Shown: one piece after another, positions 50,424-57,868 of the stretch
How the letters are laid out: every line of letters starts with the position of its first letter
Numbering within the stretch: the first letter of the stretch is position 1
Assembly: GCF_001746365.1 (NCBI RefSeq)
Contig: NZ_MJAJ01000027.1
Span: forward strand, 33,604-97,603
Origin: Streptomyces sp. LUP30
GTDB taxonomy: Bacteria; Actinomycetota; Actinomycetes; Streptomycetales; Streptomycetaceae
DNA length: 64,000 nucleotides
Direction: 5' to 3'
Program-made: the position numbers and the translations under genes
Notes under the pieces: generated by a model
The model's database searches: none
What the model was told of the DNA's origin: nothing
The model's input: only the letters and a program-made list of their open reading frames with translations

Positions 50424-51004
50424 GAGGCGGTCGCCTTCGCCCGGGGCGCCACGGGCGGCTGCGCGCGGGGCGGGCGCAGCAAGTTCGTCGTCGCCCGGTC
50501 GCAGAGCGTGCGGACACGGTCCGCAGGCAGGCCGAGCAGGGCCGCCGTCTGCTCCTCGGCGACACCCTCGTACAGCCTGAGGACCAGCACGAGACGTTCC
50601 TGCGGGGCGAGACGGGCCAGCGCGCCGACGGCCGCCGGGCGCCGCCGGGGACGTCCCTGGGGCTGACCGCGGTTCGGGGACGGGCCACGGCCGAGCAGCG
50701 GGACGCGGCCGAGCGGCAGCACGTCGTACAGGCGCCACGCGTACTCGTGCCAGGCGCCGTGGGCGAAGCTGGTCGCCAGCTGCTCGCGGGCGCGGTTGTA
50801 GGGGTCCTCGCCGTGCAGCCGGCCCCAGCACGCGTACGTGCGCGCGAGGGCGAGGGTCAGCAGGTGACGCGCGCGCGGGTTGTCCGCGGGGGACTCCGCC
50901 GTGAGCAGTGTGGCGGCGTGCAGCAGCCGACCGCCCGCGCCCGCGACGAACGCCTCGAACTCCCTGGCCCGGCGGGTCTCCTGGGCCGCACGACTGTCCC
51001 GCAC
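50420..51004 (-). CDS. Sigma-70 region-4-like (ECF-related) protein
   Basis: This 194-residue protein has a clear sigma region 4 (about 125-180: LARLAPQERLVLVLRLYEGVAEEQTAALLGLPADRVRTLCDRATTNLLR) and a helical N-terminal half (AREFEAFVAGAGGRLLHAATLLTAESP...ALARTYACWGRL) that follows a diverged ECF region 2. A Pro/Arg/Gly-rich linker joins them. It could be a functional ECF sigma or a regulator that has lost promoter melting. The coupled small membrane protein could be its partner. The start is a GTG at 51004. Confidence 0.78.
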   Translation of the reverse strand: MRDSRAAQETRRAREFEAFVAGAGGRLLHAATLLTAESPADNPRARHLLTLALARTYACWGRLHGEDPYNRAREQLATSFAHGAWHEYAWRLYDVLPLGRVPLLGRGPSPNRGQPQGRPRRRPAAVGALARLAPQERLVLVLRLYEGVAEEQTAALLGLPADRVRTLCDRATTNLLRPPRAQPPVAPRAKATAS

Positions 51005-51136
51005 ACCGAGCCTCCCGCCTGACGGCGTCCCCCTGGGCGGCCATATGCCCCGGTCTCATATGAGGCCCGGGGCGGGCTTTCGGTCAAGAGTCGCGCACCC
51101 CCGTCGGAAAGTCGCCCCTCGCGCGCGTGCCCGGTT

Positions 51137-51664
51137 TCAGGAGGCGGTCGGCGTGGACTCCGCACCCGGAATGCCCTGAGCGGACATCCGCGAGGACAGG
51201 GCGGTGTTGAAGCGGGTGAGGAGCGCGCAGAACGTCTCGCGCTCCTCCGGGGCCCAGTCGTCCGTCAGCTCGGCCATCAACTGCCGCCGCGAGGAACGGA
51301 CTTCCTCCAGCCGCGCCTGCCCGCGCGGGGACAGCTGAAGGACCACGGCCCGCCCGTCCTCGGGGTGCGAGGTCCGCTTGACCAGACCGGTGTCCACGAG
51401 CGGAGCCACCTGTCGGGTGACCGTGGACGAGTCGATGCCCATGCTCGCCGCGAGCGCCTTGACGCCCATGGGGCCCTCTTTGTCGAGGCGGTTGAGCAGC
51501 AGGTACGCGGCGCGGTCCATGGAGTTGCGCACCTGCCCGACGCCGCCGAGCCGGGTCTGCTCGGCCCGGCGGGCGAACACCGCGACCTCGTGCTGCAACG
51601 TGTCGAGAAGACCGGTGTCACCGACTGTCGTCATGTCCATCGACATTTCAGGTGTTGTGGGCAT
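51137..51664 (-). CDS. MarR-family transcriptional regulator
   Basis: This 175-residue winged-helix regulator of the MarR family has DRAAYLLLNRLDKEGPMGVKALAASMGIDSSTVTRQVAPLVDTGLVKRTSHPEDGRAVVLQLSPRG, the standard helix-turn-helix plus wing (DGRA). MarR proteins usually respond to small phenolic or oxidant ligands and repress a nearby gene. The divergent neighbour is ilvA (145-bp gap), so regulation of threonine deaminase is possible but unproven. The ATG at 51664 is used; internal ATGs at residues 8 and 10 are alternatives. Confidence 0.88.
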   Translation of the reverse strand: MPTTPEMSMDMTTVGDTGLLDTLQHEVAVFARRAEQTRLGGVGQVRNSMDRAAYLLLNRLDKEGPMGVKALAASMGIDSSTVTRQVAPLVDTGLVKRTSHPEDGRAVVLQLSPRGQARLEEVRSSRRQLMAELTDDWAPEERETFCALLTRFNTALSSRMSAQGIPGAESTPTAS

Positions 51665-51809
51665 GGCCGGAGGCTCACTTCATCAAGGGGCTGCTGGAAT
51701 GGGGGACAGAGTACGCGGCTGGAAGGCGGGTCGTACCGGCGCTGCGCAAACCGATCTCGGAGGTTGGTCACAGCGGCCGTTCCCGCCTGTGAACTGCGAT
51801 GCTGGTGTC

Positions 51810-53039
51810 ATGAGCTACGGCACGGCTGACTCCTTTCGCCCCGTCACCCTCGACGACGTGCGCGGCGCCCGGAAGATGCTGGCGGGCGTGGCACGGGCGA
51901 CCGCGGTGGAGGGCAGCAGGCACCTGACCCAGCTGGTCGGGGCGCCGGTGCACTTCAAGTGCGAGAACCTCCAGCGGACGGGGTCCTTCAAGCTGCGCGG
52001 GGCCTACGTGCGCATCGCCGGGCTGCTGCCGGAGGAGCGGGCGGCCGGGGTGGTCGCGGCGAGCGCGGGCAACCACGCGCAGGGCGTGGCGCTGGCGTCG
52101 TCGCTGCTGGGCGTGCGTTCCACGGTGTTCATGCCGAAGGGCGCGCCGCTGCCGAAGATCAGCGCAACCCGCGAGTACGGGGCCGAGGTGCGCCTGCACG
52201 GTCAGGTGGTCGACGAGACGCTGGCCGCGGCCCAGGAGTACGCGGCCGAGACCGGCGCGGTGTTCATCCACCCCTTCGACCACCCCGACGTCATCGCGGG
52301 GCAGGGCACGGTCGGCCTGGAGATCCTGGAGCAGTGCCCGCAGGTGCGCACGATCGTCGTCGGGATCGGCGGCGGCGGACTGGCGGCGGGCATCGCGGTC
52401 GCGGTGAAGGCGCTGCGGCCGGACGTGCGGATCGTCGGCGTGCAGGCGGCGGGGGCCGCGGCGTATCCGCCCTCGCTGGCGGCCGGGCGGCCGGTGGCGC
52501 TCGACAACCCGGCGACGATGGCCGACGGGATCAAGGTGGGCCGTCCGGGCGAGGTGCCGTTCGCCATCGTCGGCGATCTGGTGGACGAGGTCCGCACGGT
52601 CACGGAGGACGAGCTGGCCGCGGCGCTGCTGCTGTGCCTGGAGCGGGCCAAGCTGGTCGTCGAGCCGGCCGGGGCGAGCCCGGTGGCCGCGCTGCTGAGC
52701 ACGCCCGACGCGTTCGAGGGCCCGGTCGTCGCGGTGCTGTCCGGGGGCAATGTCGACCCGGTGCTGATGGAGCGCGTCCTGCGGCACGGCATGGCCGCAC
52801 AGGGCCGCTACCTGGCCGTACGTCTGCGGCTGACGGACCGGCCCGGCGCCCTCGCCTCGCTCCTCGGGGCGCTGTCGGGGGTCGACGCCAACATCCTGGA
52901 CGTCAGCCACCTGCGCACCGACCCCCGGCTCGGGCTGACGGAGGCGGAGGTCGAACTGCACCTCGAGACGAAGGGGCCGGCGCACTGCGCCGAGGTCGGC
53001 CGGGCGCTGCGCGACGCCGGATACACCGTCATCGACTGA
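51810..53039 (+). CDS. ilvA: Threonine ammonia-lyase
   Basis: This 409-residue PLP enzyme turns threonine into 2-oxobutyrate for isoleucine synthesis. PLP-Lys61 lies in GSFKLRGAYVR, the phosphate loop is GIGGGGLAAGI, and AASAGNHAQGVA is the substrate motif. A single ACT domain (about 325-409: RLTDRPGALASLLGALSGVDANILDVSH) suggests allosteric control by an amino acid. Catabolic and biosynthetic forms are hard to separate in this group. The ATG at 51810 lacks a ribosome site, so the message may be leaderless. Confidence 0.93.
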   Translation: MSYGTADSFRPVTLDDVRGARKMLAGVARATAVEGSRHLTQLVGAPVHFKCENLQRTGSFKLRGAYVRIAGLLPEERAAGVVAASAGNHAQGVALASSLLGVRSTVFMPKGAPLPKISATREYGAEVRLHGQVVDETLAAAQEYAAETGAVFIHPFDHPDVIAGQGTVGLEILEQCPQVRTIVVGIGGGGLAAGIAVAVKALRPDVRIVGVQAAGAAAYPPSLAAGRPVALDNPATMADGIKVGRPGEVPFAIVGDLVDEVRTVTEDELAAALLLCLERAKLVVEPAGASPVAALLSTPDAFEGPVVAVLSGGNVDPVLMERVLRHGMAAQGRYLAVRLRLTDRPGALASLLGALSGVDANILDVSHLRTDPRLGLTEAEVELHLETKGPAHCAEVGRALRDAGYTVID

Positions 53040-53128
53040 GGCGGCCGTGGCCCGGCCCGGCACGGCCAGCCCGGCCCGGCGCAGGTCAGGATCCTTCCGA
53101 TCACTCGTTCGGGTAAGTCCATTGTGAG

Positions 53129-53144
53129 ACGCGATACATCGCGT
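53129..53144. promoter_or_regulatory. ACGCGAT-AC-ATCGCGT operator candidate
   Basis: A 7-2-7 inverted repeat lies in the upstream region of the DrrAB-like operon, about 120 bp before the first start codon. It is a likely site for a dimeric repressor; no regulator gene is adjacent. Confidence 0.6.
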
Positions 53145-53215
53145 TATGGTGTGTCTCCTGCGCTGCTCGGCCGATTACCCCATCAGGCCGCACGAAAAGT
53201 GCAAACCTAGGCTTT

Positions 53216-53248
53216 CCGAAGAATCCCCGACCCCGAAGAATCCCCGAC
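53216..53248 (+). repeat. Tandem 16-bp repeat in the ABC operon leader
   Basis: CCGAAGAATCCCCGAC occurs at 53216-53231 and again at 53233-53248, one base apart. It lies in the leader just upstream of the ribosome site of the DrrA-like gene. Confidence 0.9.
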
Positions 53249-53263
53249 GAGGTGGAGACTCAT

Positions 53264-54259
53264 ATGCCAGGCGCCATCTACGCCGAAGGTCTGGTGAAGA
53301 CCTTCGGTGACGTAAAGGCTCTGGACGGCGTCGACCTGGACGTGCCGCAGGGCACGGTCCTGGGTCTGCTCGGGCCGAACGGCGCGGGCAAGACCACCGC
53401 GGTCCGCTGTCTGACCACCCTGCTGCGCCCCGACCGGGGCCGGGCCGTGGTCGCCGGCTTCGACGTGCTGAAGCATCCCGACGAGGTGCGCCGCTCGATC
53501 GGCCTGTCCGGCCAGTTCGCCGCGGTCGACGAATACCTCACCGGTCGCGAGAACCTGCAGATGGTCGGCCGGCTCTACCAGATGAGAGCCGGCGCGGCGA
53601 AGGCCCGGGCCGCCGAGCTGCTCGACCAGTTCGACCTGGCGGACGCCGCCGACCGCACCGCCAAGACCTACTCCGGAGGCATGCGCCGCCGCCTCGACCT
53701 GGCCGCGGCCCTGGTGGTCTCGCCGCCCGTGATGTTCATGGACGAGCCGACGACCGGCCTCGACCCGCGCAACCGCCAGCTGCTGTGGGAGGTGATCAAG
53801 CGTCTGGTCTCCGGCGGCACGACGCTCCTGCTGACCACGCAGTACCTCGAAGAGGCCGACCATCTGGCGCACGACATCGCCGTCGTCGACCACGGCCGGG
53901 TCATCGCCCGAGGCACCTCCGACGAGCTCAAGGCCCGCACCGGCGGCGAGCGCGTGGAGGTCGTGGTGCACGAGCGCGAGCACATCGCCGTGGCCCGGCA
54001 GGTGCTGTCCGGCTTCGGCAAGGGCGAGACCACCGTCGAGCAGCACACCCGCAGGCTCACCGTGCCGGTGACCGGCGGCGCCAAGCTGCTCGCCGAGGTC
54101 ATCCGCGAGCTCGACGCGCGCGGCATCGAGATCGACGACATAGGCCTGCGCCGCCCCACCCTCGACGACGTCTTCCTGTCCCTGACGGGACACGTGGCCG
54201 AGGCGAAGGCGGAGGAGAGCCAGGACAAGGGACAGAGCGAGAGGGAGACCGTCAGATGA
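53264..54259 (+). CDS. DrrA-type ABC exporter ATP-binding protein
   Basis: This 331-residue ATPase of the daunorubicin-resistance (DrrA) group has Walker A GPNGAGKTT, signature YSGGMRRRLDLAAALV, Walker B VMFMDEPTTGLDPRNR and H-loop TTQYLEEAD. The C-terminal ~90 residues are the DrrA-specific extension (RRPTLDDVFLSLTGH). It works with the permease encoded directly downstream (ATGA overlap) to export a hydrophobic compound. GGTGGAG lies eight bases before the ATG at 53264. An operator-like palindrome and a tandem repeat lie upstream. Confidence 0.94.
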   Translation: MPGAIYAEGLVKTFGDVKALDGVDLDVPQGTVLGLLGPNGAGKTTAVRCLTTLLRPDRGRAVVAGFDVLKHPDEVRRSIGLSGQFAAVDEYLTGRENLQMVGRLYQMRAGAAKARAAELLDQFDLADAADRTAKTYSGGMRRRLDLAAALVVSPPVMFMDEPTTGLDPRNRQLLWEVIKRLVSGGTTLLLTTQYLEEADHLAHDIAVVDHGRVIARGTSDELKARTGGERVEVVVHEREHIAVARQVLSGFGKGETTVEQHTRRLTVPVTGGAKLLAEVIRELDARGIEIDDIGLRRPTLDDVFLSLTGHVAEAKAEESQDKGQSERETVR

Positions 54260-55119
54260 GTGCCGTCACCGACGCCGCGGGCGGCGCGGCGCCCCAGTCC
54301 GCCCGCTCTCTCGGGCAGCCGATCCGGGACTCGCTGGTCGTTGCAAAACGCAACTTGATCCGCATGGCCCGAATTCCGGAAGTGGTCATTTTCGGGCTGA
54401 TTCAGCCCATCATGTTCGTCGTGCTCTTCACCTATGTGTTCGGCGGTTCCATGCGGATCGGGGGCAGCACGAGCGCCACCGACTACAAGAACTTCCTCAT
54501 GGCGGGCATCTTCGCGCAGACCGTCACCTTCGCCACGGCGGGCGCCGGCGCCGGCATCGCCGACGACATGCACAAGGGCCTCATCGACCGCTTCCGCTCC
54601 CTGCCCATGGCGCGCGGCGCGGTGCTCACCGGCCGCACCCTGGCCGACCTCGTCCAGACGGCGCTGACCCTGCTGGTCCTGGCGATCGTCGCGCTCCTGG
54701 TCGGCTGGCGGGTCGGTTCCGACGGCGAGACCGACGCCGGCCGGGTGCTGGGAGCCTTCGGACTGCTGCTCCTGCTCGGTTACGCGTTCACCTGGATCGG
54801 CGCCCTGATCGGCCTGAGCGTCCGCACGCCCGAGGCGGCCACCTCCGGCGGGCTGATCTGGCTCTTCCCGGTGACCTTCATCTCCAACGCGTTCGTGGAC
54901 ACCAGCAACATGACGCCCTGGCTGCGACACGTCGCCGAGTGGAACCCGTTCAGCGCCACCGTCCAGGCCTGCCGGGTGCTGTTCGCCAACCCCGGCCAGT
55001 CGCAGTCCGGGGCCTGGCCGATGCAGCACCCGGTCTGGGCCTCGCTGATCTACTCCGTGCTGATCATCGTGCTCTTCCGGACGCTGGCGGTACGCAAGTA
55101 CCGCTCGGCGACGGCGTGA
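54256..55119 (+). CDS. DrrB-type ABC-2 permease
   Basis: This 287-residue ABC-2 permease has six predicted membrane helices and the family motif region MAGIFAQTVTFATAGAGAGIADDMHKGLIDRFRSLPMARGAVLTGRTLADL. FPVTFISNAFVDTSNMTPWLRHVAEWNPFSATVQACR is the conserved loop near the C-terminus. Its ATG overlaps the ATPase stop as ATGA. Together they form a drug-type exporter; the substrate is unknown and no biosynthetic cluster is nearby, so self-defence or lipid export are both open. Confidence 0.94.
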   Translation: MSAVTDAAGGAAPQSARSLGQPIRDSLVVAKRNLIRMARIPEVVIFGLIQPIMFVVLFTYVFGGSMRIGGSTSATDYKNFLMAGIFAQTVTFATAGAGAGIADDMHKGLIDRFRSLPMARGAVLTGRTLADLVQTALTLLVLAIVALLVGWRVGSDGETDAGRVLGAFGLLLLLGYAFTWIGALIGLSVRTPEAATSGGLIWLFPVTFISNAFVDTSNMTPWLRHVAEWNPFSATVQACRVLFANPGQSQSGAWPMQHPVWASLIYSVLIIVLFRTLAVRKYRSATA

Positions 55120-55250
55120 GAAGGCGACCCGTGGGGGAAGCACGGCCGGGCGCGCATGAGGGGCCCGGTACGGCGAAACCCCCCGCGCGCGAGGCGCCGG
55201 GGGCTCGTCGGGACTGCCCGGAGAGAGAAAGGTCCAGGTAGGAGGGCGGC

Positions 55251-55751
55251 TCAGCCGTCGTAGGGCACGGCCTTGAGGATGCGCACGGAGGCCTTCTTGC
55301 CGTTCGGCAGCTCGTACTCCGCGTCCTCGCCGACCTTGTGACCGATCACGCCGGTGCCCAGCGGGGACTGCGGCGAGTAGGTCTCGATGTCGGAGCTCGC
55401 GTACTCGCGAGAGGCGAGCAGGAAGGTCATGGTGTCGTCCTCGTCGCCGTCGAAGGCGATCGTCACGACCATGCCCGGCGCCACCGCACCGTCAGCGGAG
55501 GCCGGGGCCTCGCCGACCTTGGCGTTCTCGAGAAGCTGGGTCAGCTGGCGCACACGGAGCTCCTGCTTGCCCTGCTCCTCCTTGGCCGCGTGGTACCCAC
55601 CGTTCTCGCGCAGGTCCCCCTCCTCGCGCGCGGCGGCGATCTTCTGGGCGATCTCCGTGCGCGCAGGACCAGTCAGGTACTCAAGCTCGACCTTGAGCTT
55701 GTTGTACGCCTCCTGGGTCAGCCAGGTGACGGACTCGCTGGTCTGGGTCAC
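55251..55751 (-). CDS. greA: Transcription elongation factor GreA
   Basis: GreA (166 residues) rescues stalled RNA polymerase by stimulating cleavage of the nascent RNA. The N-terminal coiled-coil (about 10-85: TWLTQEAYNKLKVELEYLTG...EIAQKIAAAREEGDLRENGGYHAAKEEQ) carries the acidic tip with GDLRENGGYH. The C-terminal FKBP-like domain holds SPLGTGVIGHKVGEDAEY. The GTG at 55751 has GAGGAG five bases upstream. Confidence 0.96.
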   Translation of the reverse strand: MTQTSESVTWLTQEAYNKLKVELEYLTGPARTEIAQKIAAAREEGDLRENGGYHAAKEEQGKQELRVRQLTQLLENAKVGEAPASADGAVAPGMVVTIAFDGDEDDTMTFLLASREYASSDIETYSPQSPLGTGVIGHKVGEDAEYELPNGKKASVRILKAVPYDG

Positions 55752-55943
55752 AGGTGCTCCTCGTCGGTACTGGGAATACAAAGCATCGCCCTACCCAGAA
55801 GCATGTTCCTCAGGTGATGGGCGAAACCACGAGCCTAACAATTCAGCGGCCGTAGGGGGAGGACATAAGCCACCAGAATTACGTCGGCGCTGGTCAGCGT
55901 GGACGTATTGCGGGGGAGACCGGAACGTGTGAACGGCCCGGAG

Positions 55944-56345
55944 TCAGTCCGCGTGGCAGCCGAGCAGCTCCGCCGTCGTGCCCTTCGCCGTCGTGCGCAG
56001 CGTGACCACCTTGTCGATGCGCGAGTCCGCGCCGGAGAAGCGGAAGTCCGCCCGGCCCACCTCGGCGCCCTCGGCGGACTGTGAGCGCACCGTGCAGTAG
56101 CCGCTCGTGCCGGAGTCCTTGCGGACCTCGAGGTGGACCTCCACGGCGTCGTCCGAGGTCGCCTTGAACGCGATCACCTCGGCGCTGATCTTGTTCTGGC
56201 CGACGTAGTGATAGGCGAAGTAGCCCATCAAGGCCAGGAGCAGTGCGCCCAGGACGGCGCCGGCGATCTTGAGCTTGTGGTCGGCGCGCTCGTCCGAGGA
56301 ACGGCCGTAGCGGCCCTCGGGCAGTCGCGTGCTCGCCGTGCTCAT
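55944..56345 (-). CDS. DUF4307 membrane protein
   Basis: This 133-residue protein of the DUF4307 family has a polar N-terminus (ASTRLPEGRYGRSSDERADHKLKIAG), one membrane helix (VLGALLLALMGYFAYHYVG) and an extracytoplasmic beta domain with two Cys (SGYCTVRSQSAEGAEVG; LLGCHAD). The family is usually found beside mca in actinomycetes, as here (divergent, 104 bp apart). Its function is unknown; the link to mycothiol metabolism is inferred from this conserved neighbourhood. The ATG at 56345 starts a typical family member. Confidence 0.88.
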   Translation of the reverse strand: MSTASTRLPEGRYGRSSDERADHKLKIAGAVLGALLLALMGYFAYHYVGQNKISAEVIAFKATSDDAVEVHLEVRKDSGTSGYCTVRSQSAEGAEVGRADFRFSGADSRIDKVVTLRTTAKGTTAELLGCHAD

Positions 56346-56449
56346 GATCGTCCTCTCGGCGCGGAATTTTTCGTCCCCCGATTCGGTCACTATAGAAGCC
56401 TGCGATCGCGCCGGGTCACTCCGGGCGCCGACTTACCGAGGATTGAGTC

Positions 56450-57331
56450 TTGACTGACCAGCTGCGACTGATGGCCGTCCACGCCCACCCCGACGACGAG
56501 TCGAGCAAGGGCGCGGCCACCATGGCGAAGTACGTGTCCGAGGGGGTGGACGTGCTGGTCGTGACCTGCACGGGCGGGGAGCGCGGCTCCATCCTCAATC
56601 CCAAGCTGCAGGGCGACAAGTACATCGAGGAGCACATCCACGAGGTACGCAAGAAGGAGATGGACGAGGCCAGGGAGATCCTCGGCGTCAAGCAGGAATG
56701 GCTCGGCTTCGTCGACTCCGGGCTGCCCGAGGGCGACCCGCTGCCGCCGCTGCCCGAGGGCTGCTTCGCCCTGGAGGACGTCGACCGGGCGGCCGGCGAA
56801 CTGGTGAAGCAGATCCGCTCCTTCCGTCCCCAGGTGATCACCACCTACGACGAGAACGGCGGCTACCCGCACCCCGACCACATCATGACCCACAAGATCT
56901 CGATGGTGGCCTTCGAGGGCGCGGACGACACCGAGAAGTACCCCGAGGCAGAGTTCGGGCCCGCGTACCGGCCGCTGAAGCTGTACTACAACCAGGGCTT
57001 CAACCGTCCCCGCACCGAGGCGCTGCACCACGCGCTGATCGAGCGCGGCATGGAGTCGCCCTACGGCGAGTGGCTCAAGCGCTGGGCGGAGTTCGGGCAG
57101 CGCGAGCGCACGCTCACCACGCACATCCCGTGCGCCGACTACTTCGAGATCCGCGACAAGGCGTTGATCGCCCACGCCACGCAGATCGACCCGGACGGCG
57201 GCTGGTTCCGCGTGCCGATGGACGTCCAGCGGGAGGTCTGGCCGACCGAGGAGTACGAGCTCGCGAAGTCCCGCGTCGATACCTCCCTCCCCGAGGACGA
57301 CCTCTTTGCGGGCATCCGCGACAATGCCTGA
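56450..57331 (+). CDS. mca: Mycothiol S-conjugate amidase
   Basis: Mca (293 residues) cleaves mycothiol conjugates of toxins so that the mercapturic acid can be exported. It is the actinomycete counterpart of glutathione-based detoxification. The zinc-binding motifs are HAHPDDE near the N-terminus and GGYPHPDH, and the tail WFRVPMDVQREVWPTEEYELA is typical of Mca rather than of the MshB deacetylase. The start is a TTG at 56450 with GAGG upstream. The stop overlaps the next gene region. Confidence 0.95.
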   Translation: MTDQLRLMAVHAHPDDESSKGAATMAKYVSEGVDVLVVTCTGGERGSILNPKLQGDKYIEEHIHEVRKKEMDEAREILGVKQEWLGFVDSGLPEGDPLPPLPEGCFALEDVDRAAGELVKQIRSFRPQVITTYDENGGYPHPDHIMTHKISMVAFEGADDTEKYPEAEFGPAYRPLKLYYNQGFNRPRTEALHHALIERGMESPYGEWLKRWAEFGQRERTLTTHIPCADYFEIRDKALIAHATQIDPDGGWFRVPMDVQREVWPTEEYELAKSRVDTSLPEDDLFAGIRDNA

Positions 57332-57332
57332 C

Positions 57333-57623
57333 ATGAGCGCAAGCGTGAGCCTGGCAATGACGCATCTCGTCCCCCTCGCCAAGGAGGTCGACGAGAACAA
57401 GGTCACCCCCGGCGTCCTCGGCTTCATCGTCTTCGCGGCGATGGCGGTGGCGGTGTGGGGCCTGATGAGGTCCATGAGCAAGCACATGGGCAAGGTCGAC
57501 TTCAAGGATCCGGCGGACCAGGAGAGCGTCCCGGACGGCACGACGGCGAACTCCTCCGCGACCGCGGCGCCGGGCCCCGAGGCCGGGGGCAGGACGACGG
57601 GCAAGCCTTCGTCGGCGACCTGA
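57333..57623 (+). CDS. Small membrane protein downstream of mca
   Basis: This 96-residue protein has one membrane helix (about residues 23-45: GVLGFIVFAAMAVAVWGLM) and a cytoplasmic Ser/Thr/Gly-rich tail. The ATG at 57333 lies one base after the mca stop; an ATG at 57324 overlaps mca. It is therefore co-translated with mca. No domain is recognised. A similar small protein follows mca in S. coelicolor, as I recall it. Confidence 0.78.
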   Translation: MSASVSLAMTHLVPLAKEVDENKVTPGVLGFIVFAAMAVAVWGLMRSMSKHMGKVDFKDPADQESVPDGTTANSSATAAPGPEAGGRTTGKPSSAT

Positions 57624-57808
57624 GGCCCTGACGGCGGCAACACCGGCGGCCGGGCGCGGCGAGCGAAGAGCAGCCCGTGAGCAAGGGCGCGGGCAGTCCG
57701 TCCACGCCTGCTCACGCCCGGCCTGCGGCCGGGGCGCGCCGACCGGGAGCGCGGCCTCATGCCCGGCCGCCCCGGCCGGGGGTCGCCCCTGACCCGAGTG
57801 GCCGCTCA

Positions 57809-57868
57809 CCCGAGTCCGTCCGACTCGGGGCAGGCCCCCACCCCGGGCCCGCGCTCAGCCGGGGTGGG
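57809..57868 (-). terminator. Paired hairpins after the STAND gene
   Basis: CCCGAGTC/GACTCGGG with a 5-nt loop (57809-57829) and CCCACCCCGG/CCGGGGTGGG (57837-57868) stand in tandem. The second includes the STAND gene stop codon, so transcription should end here. Confidence 0.75.

Noticed and set aside
55180..55210. Terminator after the DrrB gene
   Set aside because: The C-rich and G-rich tracts pair only with a bulge, so I could not support it as strongly as the other hairpins.
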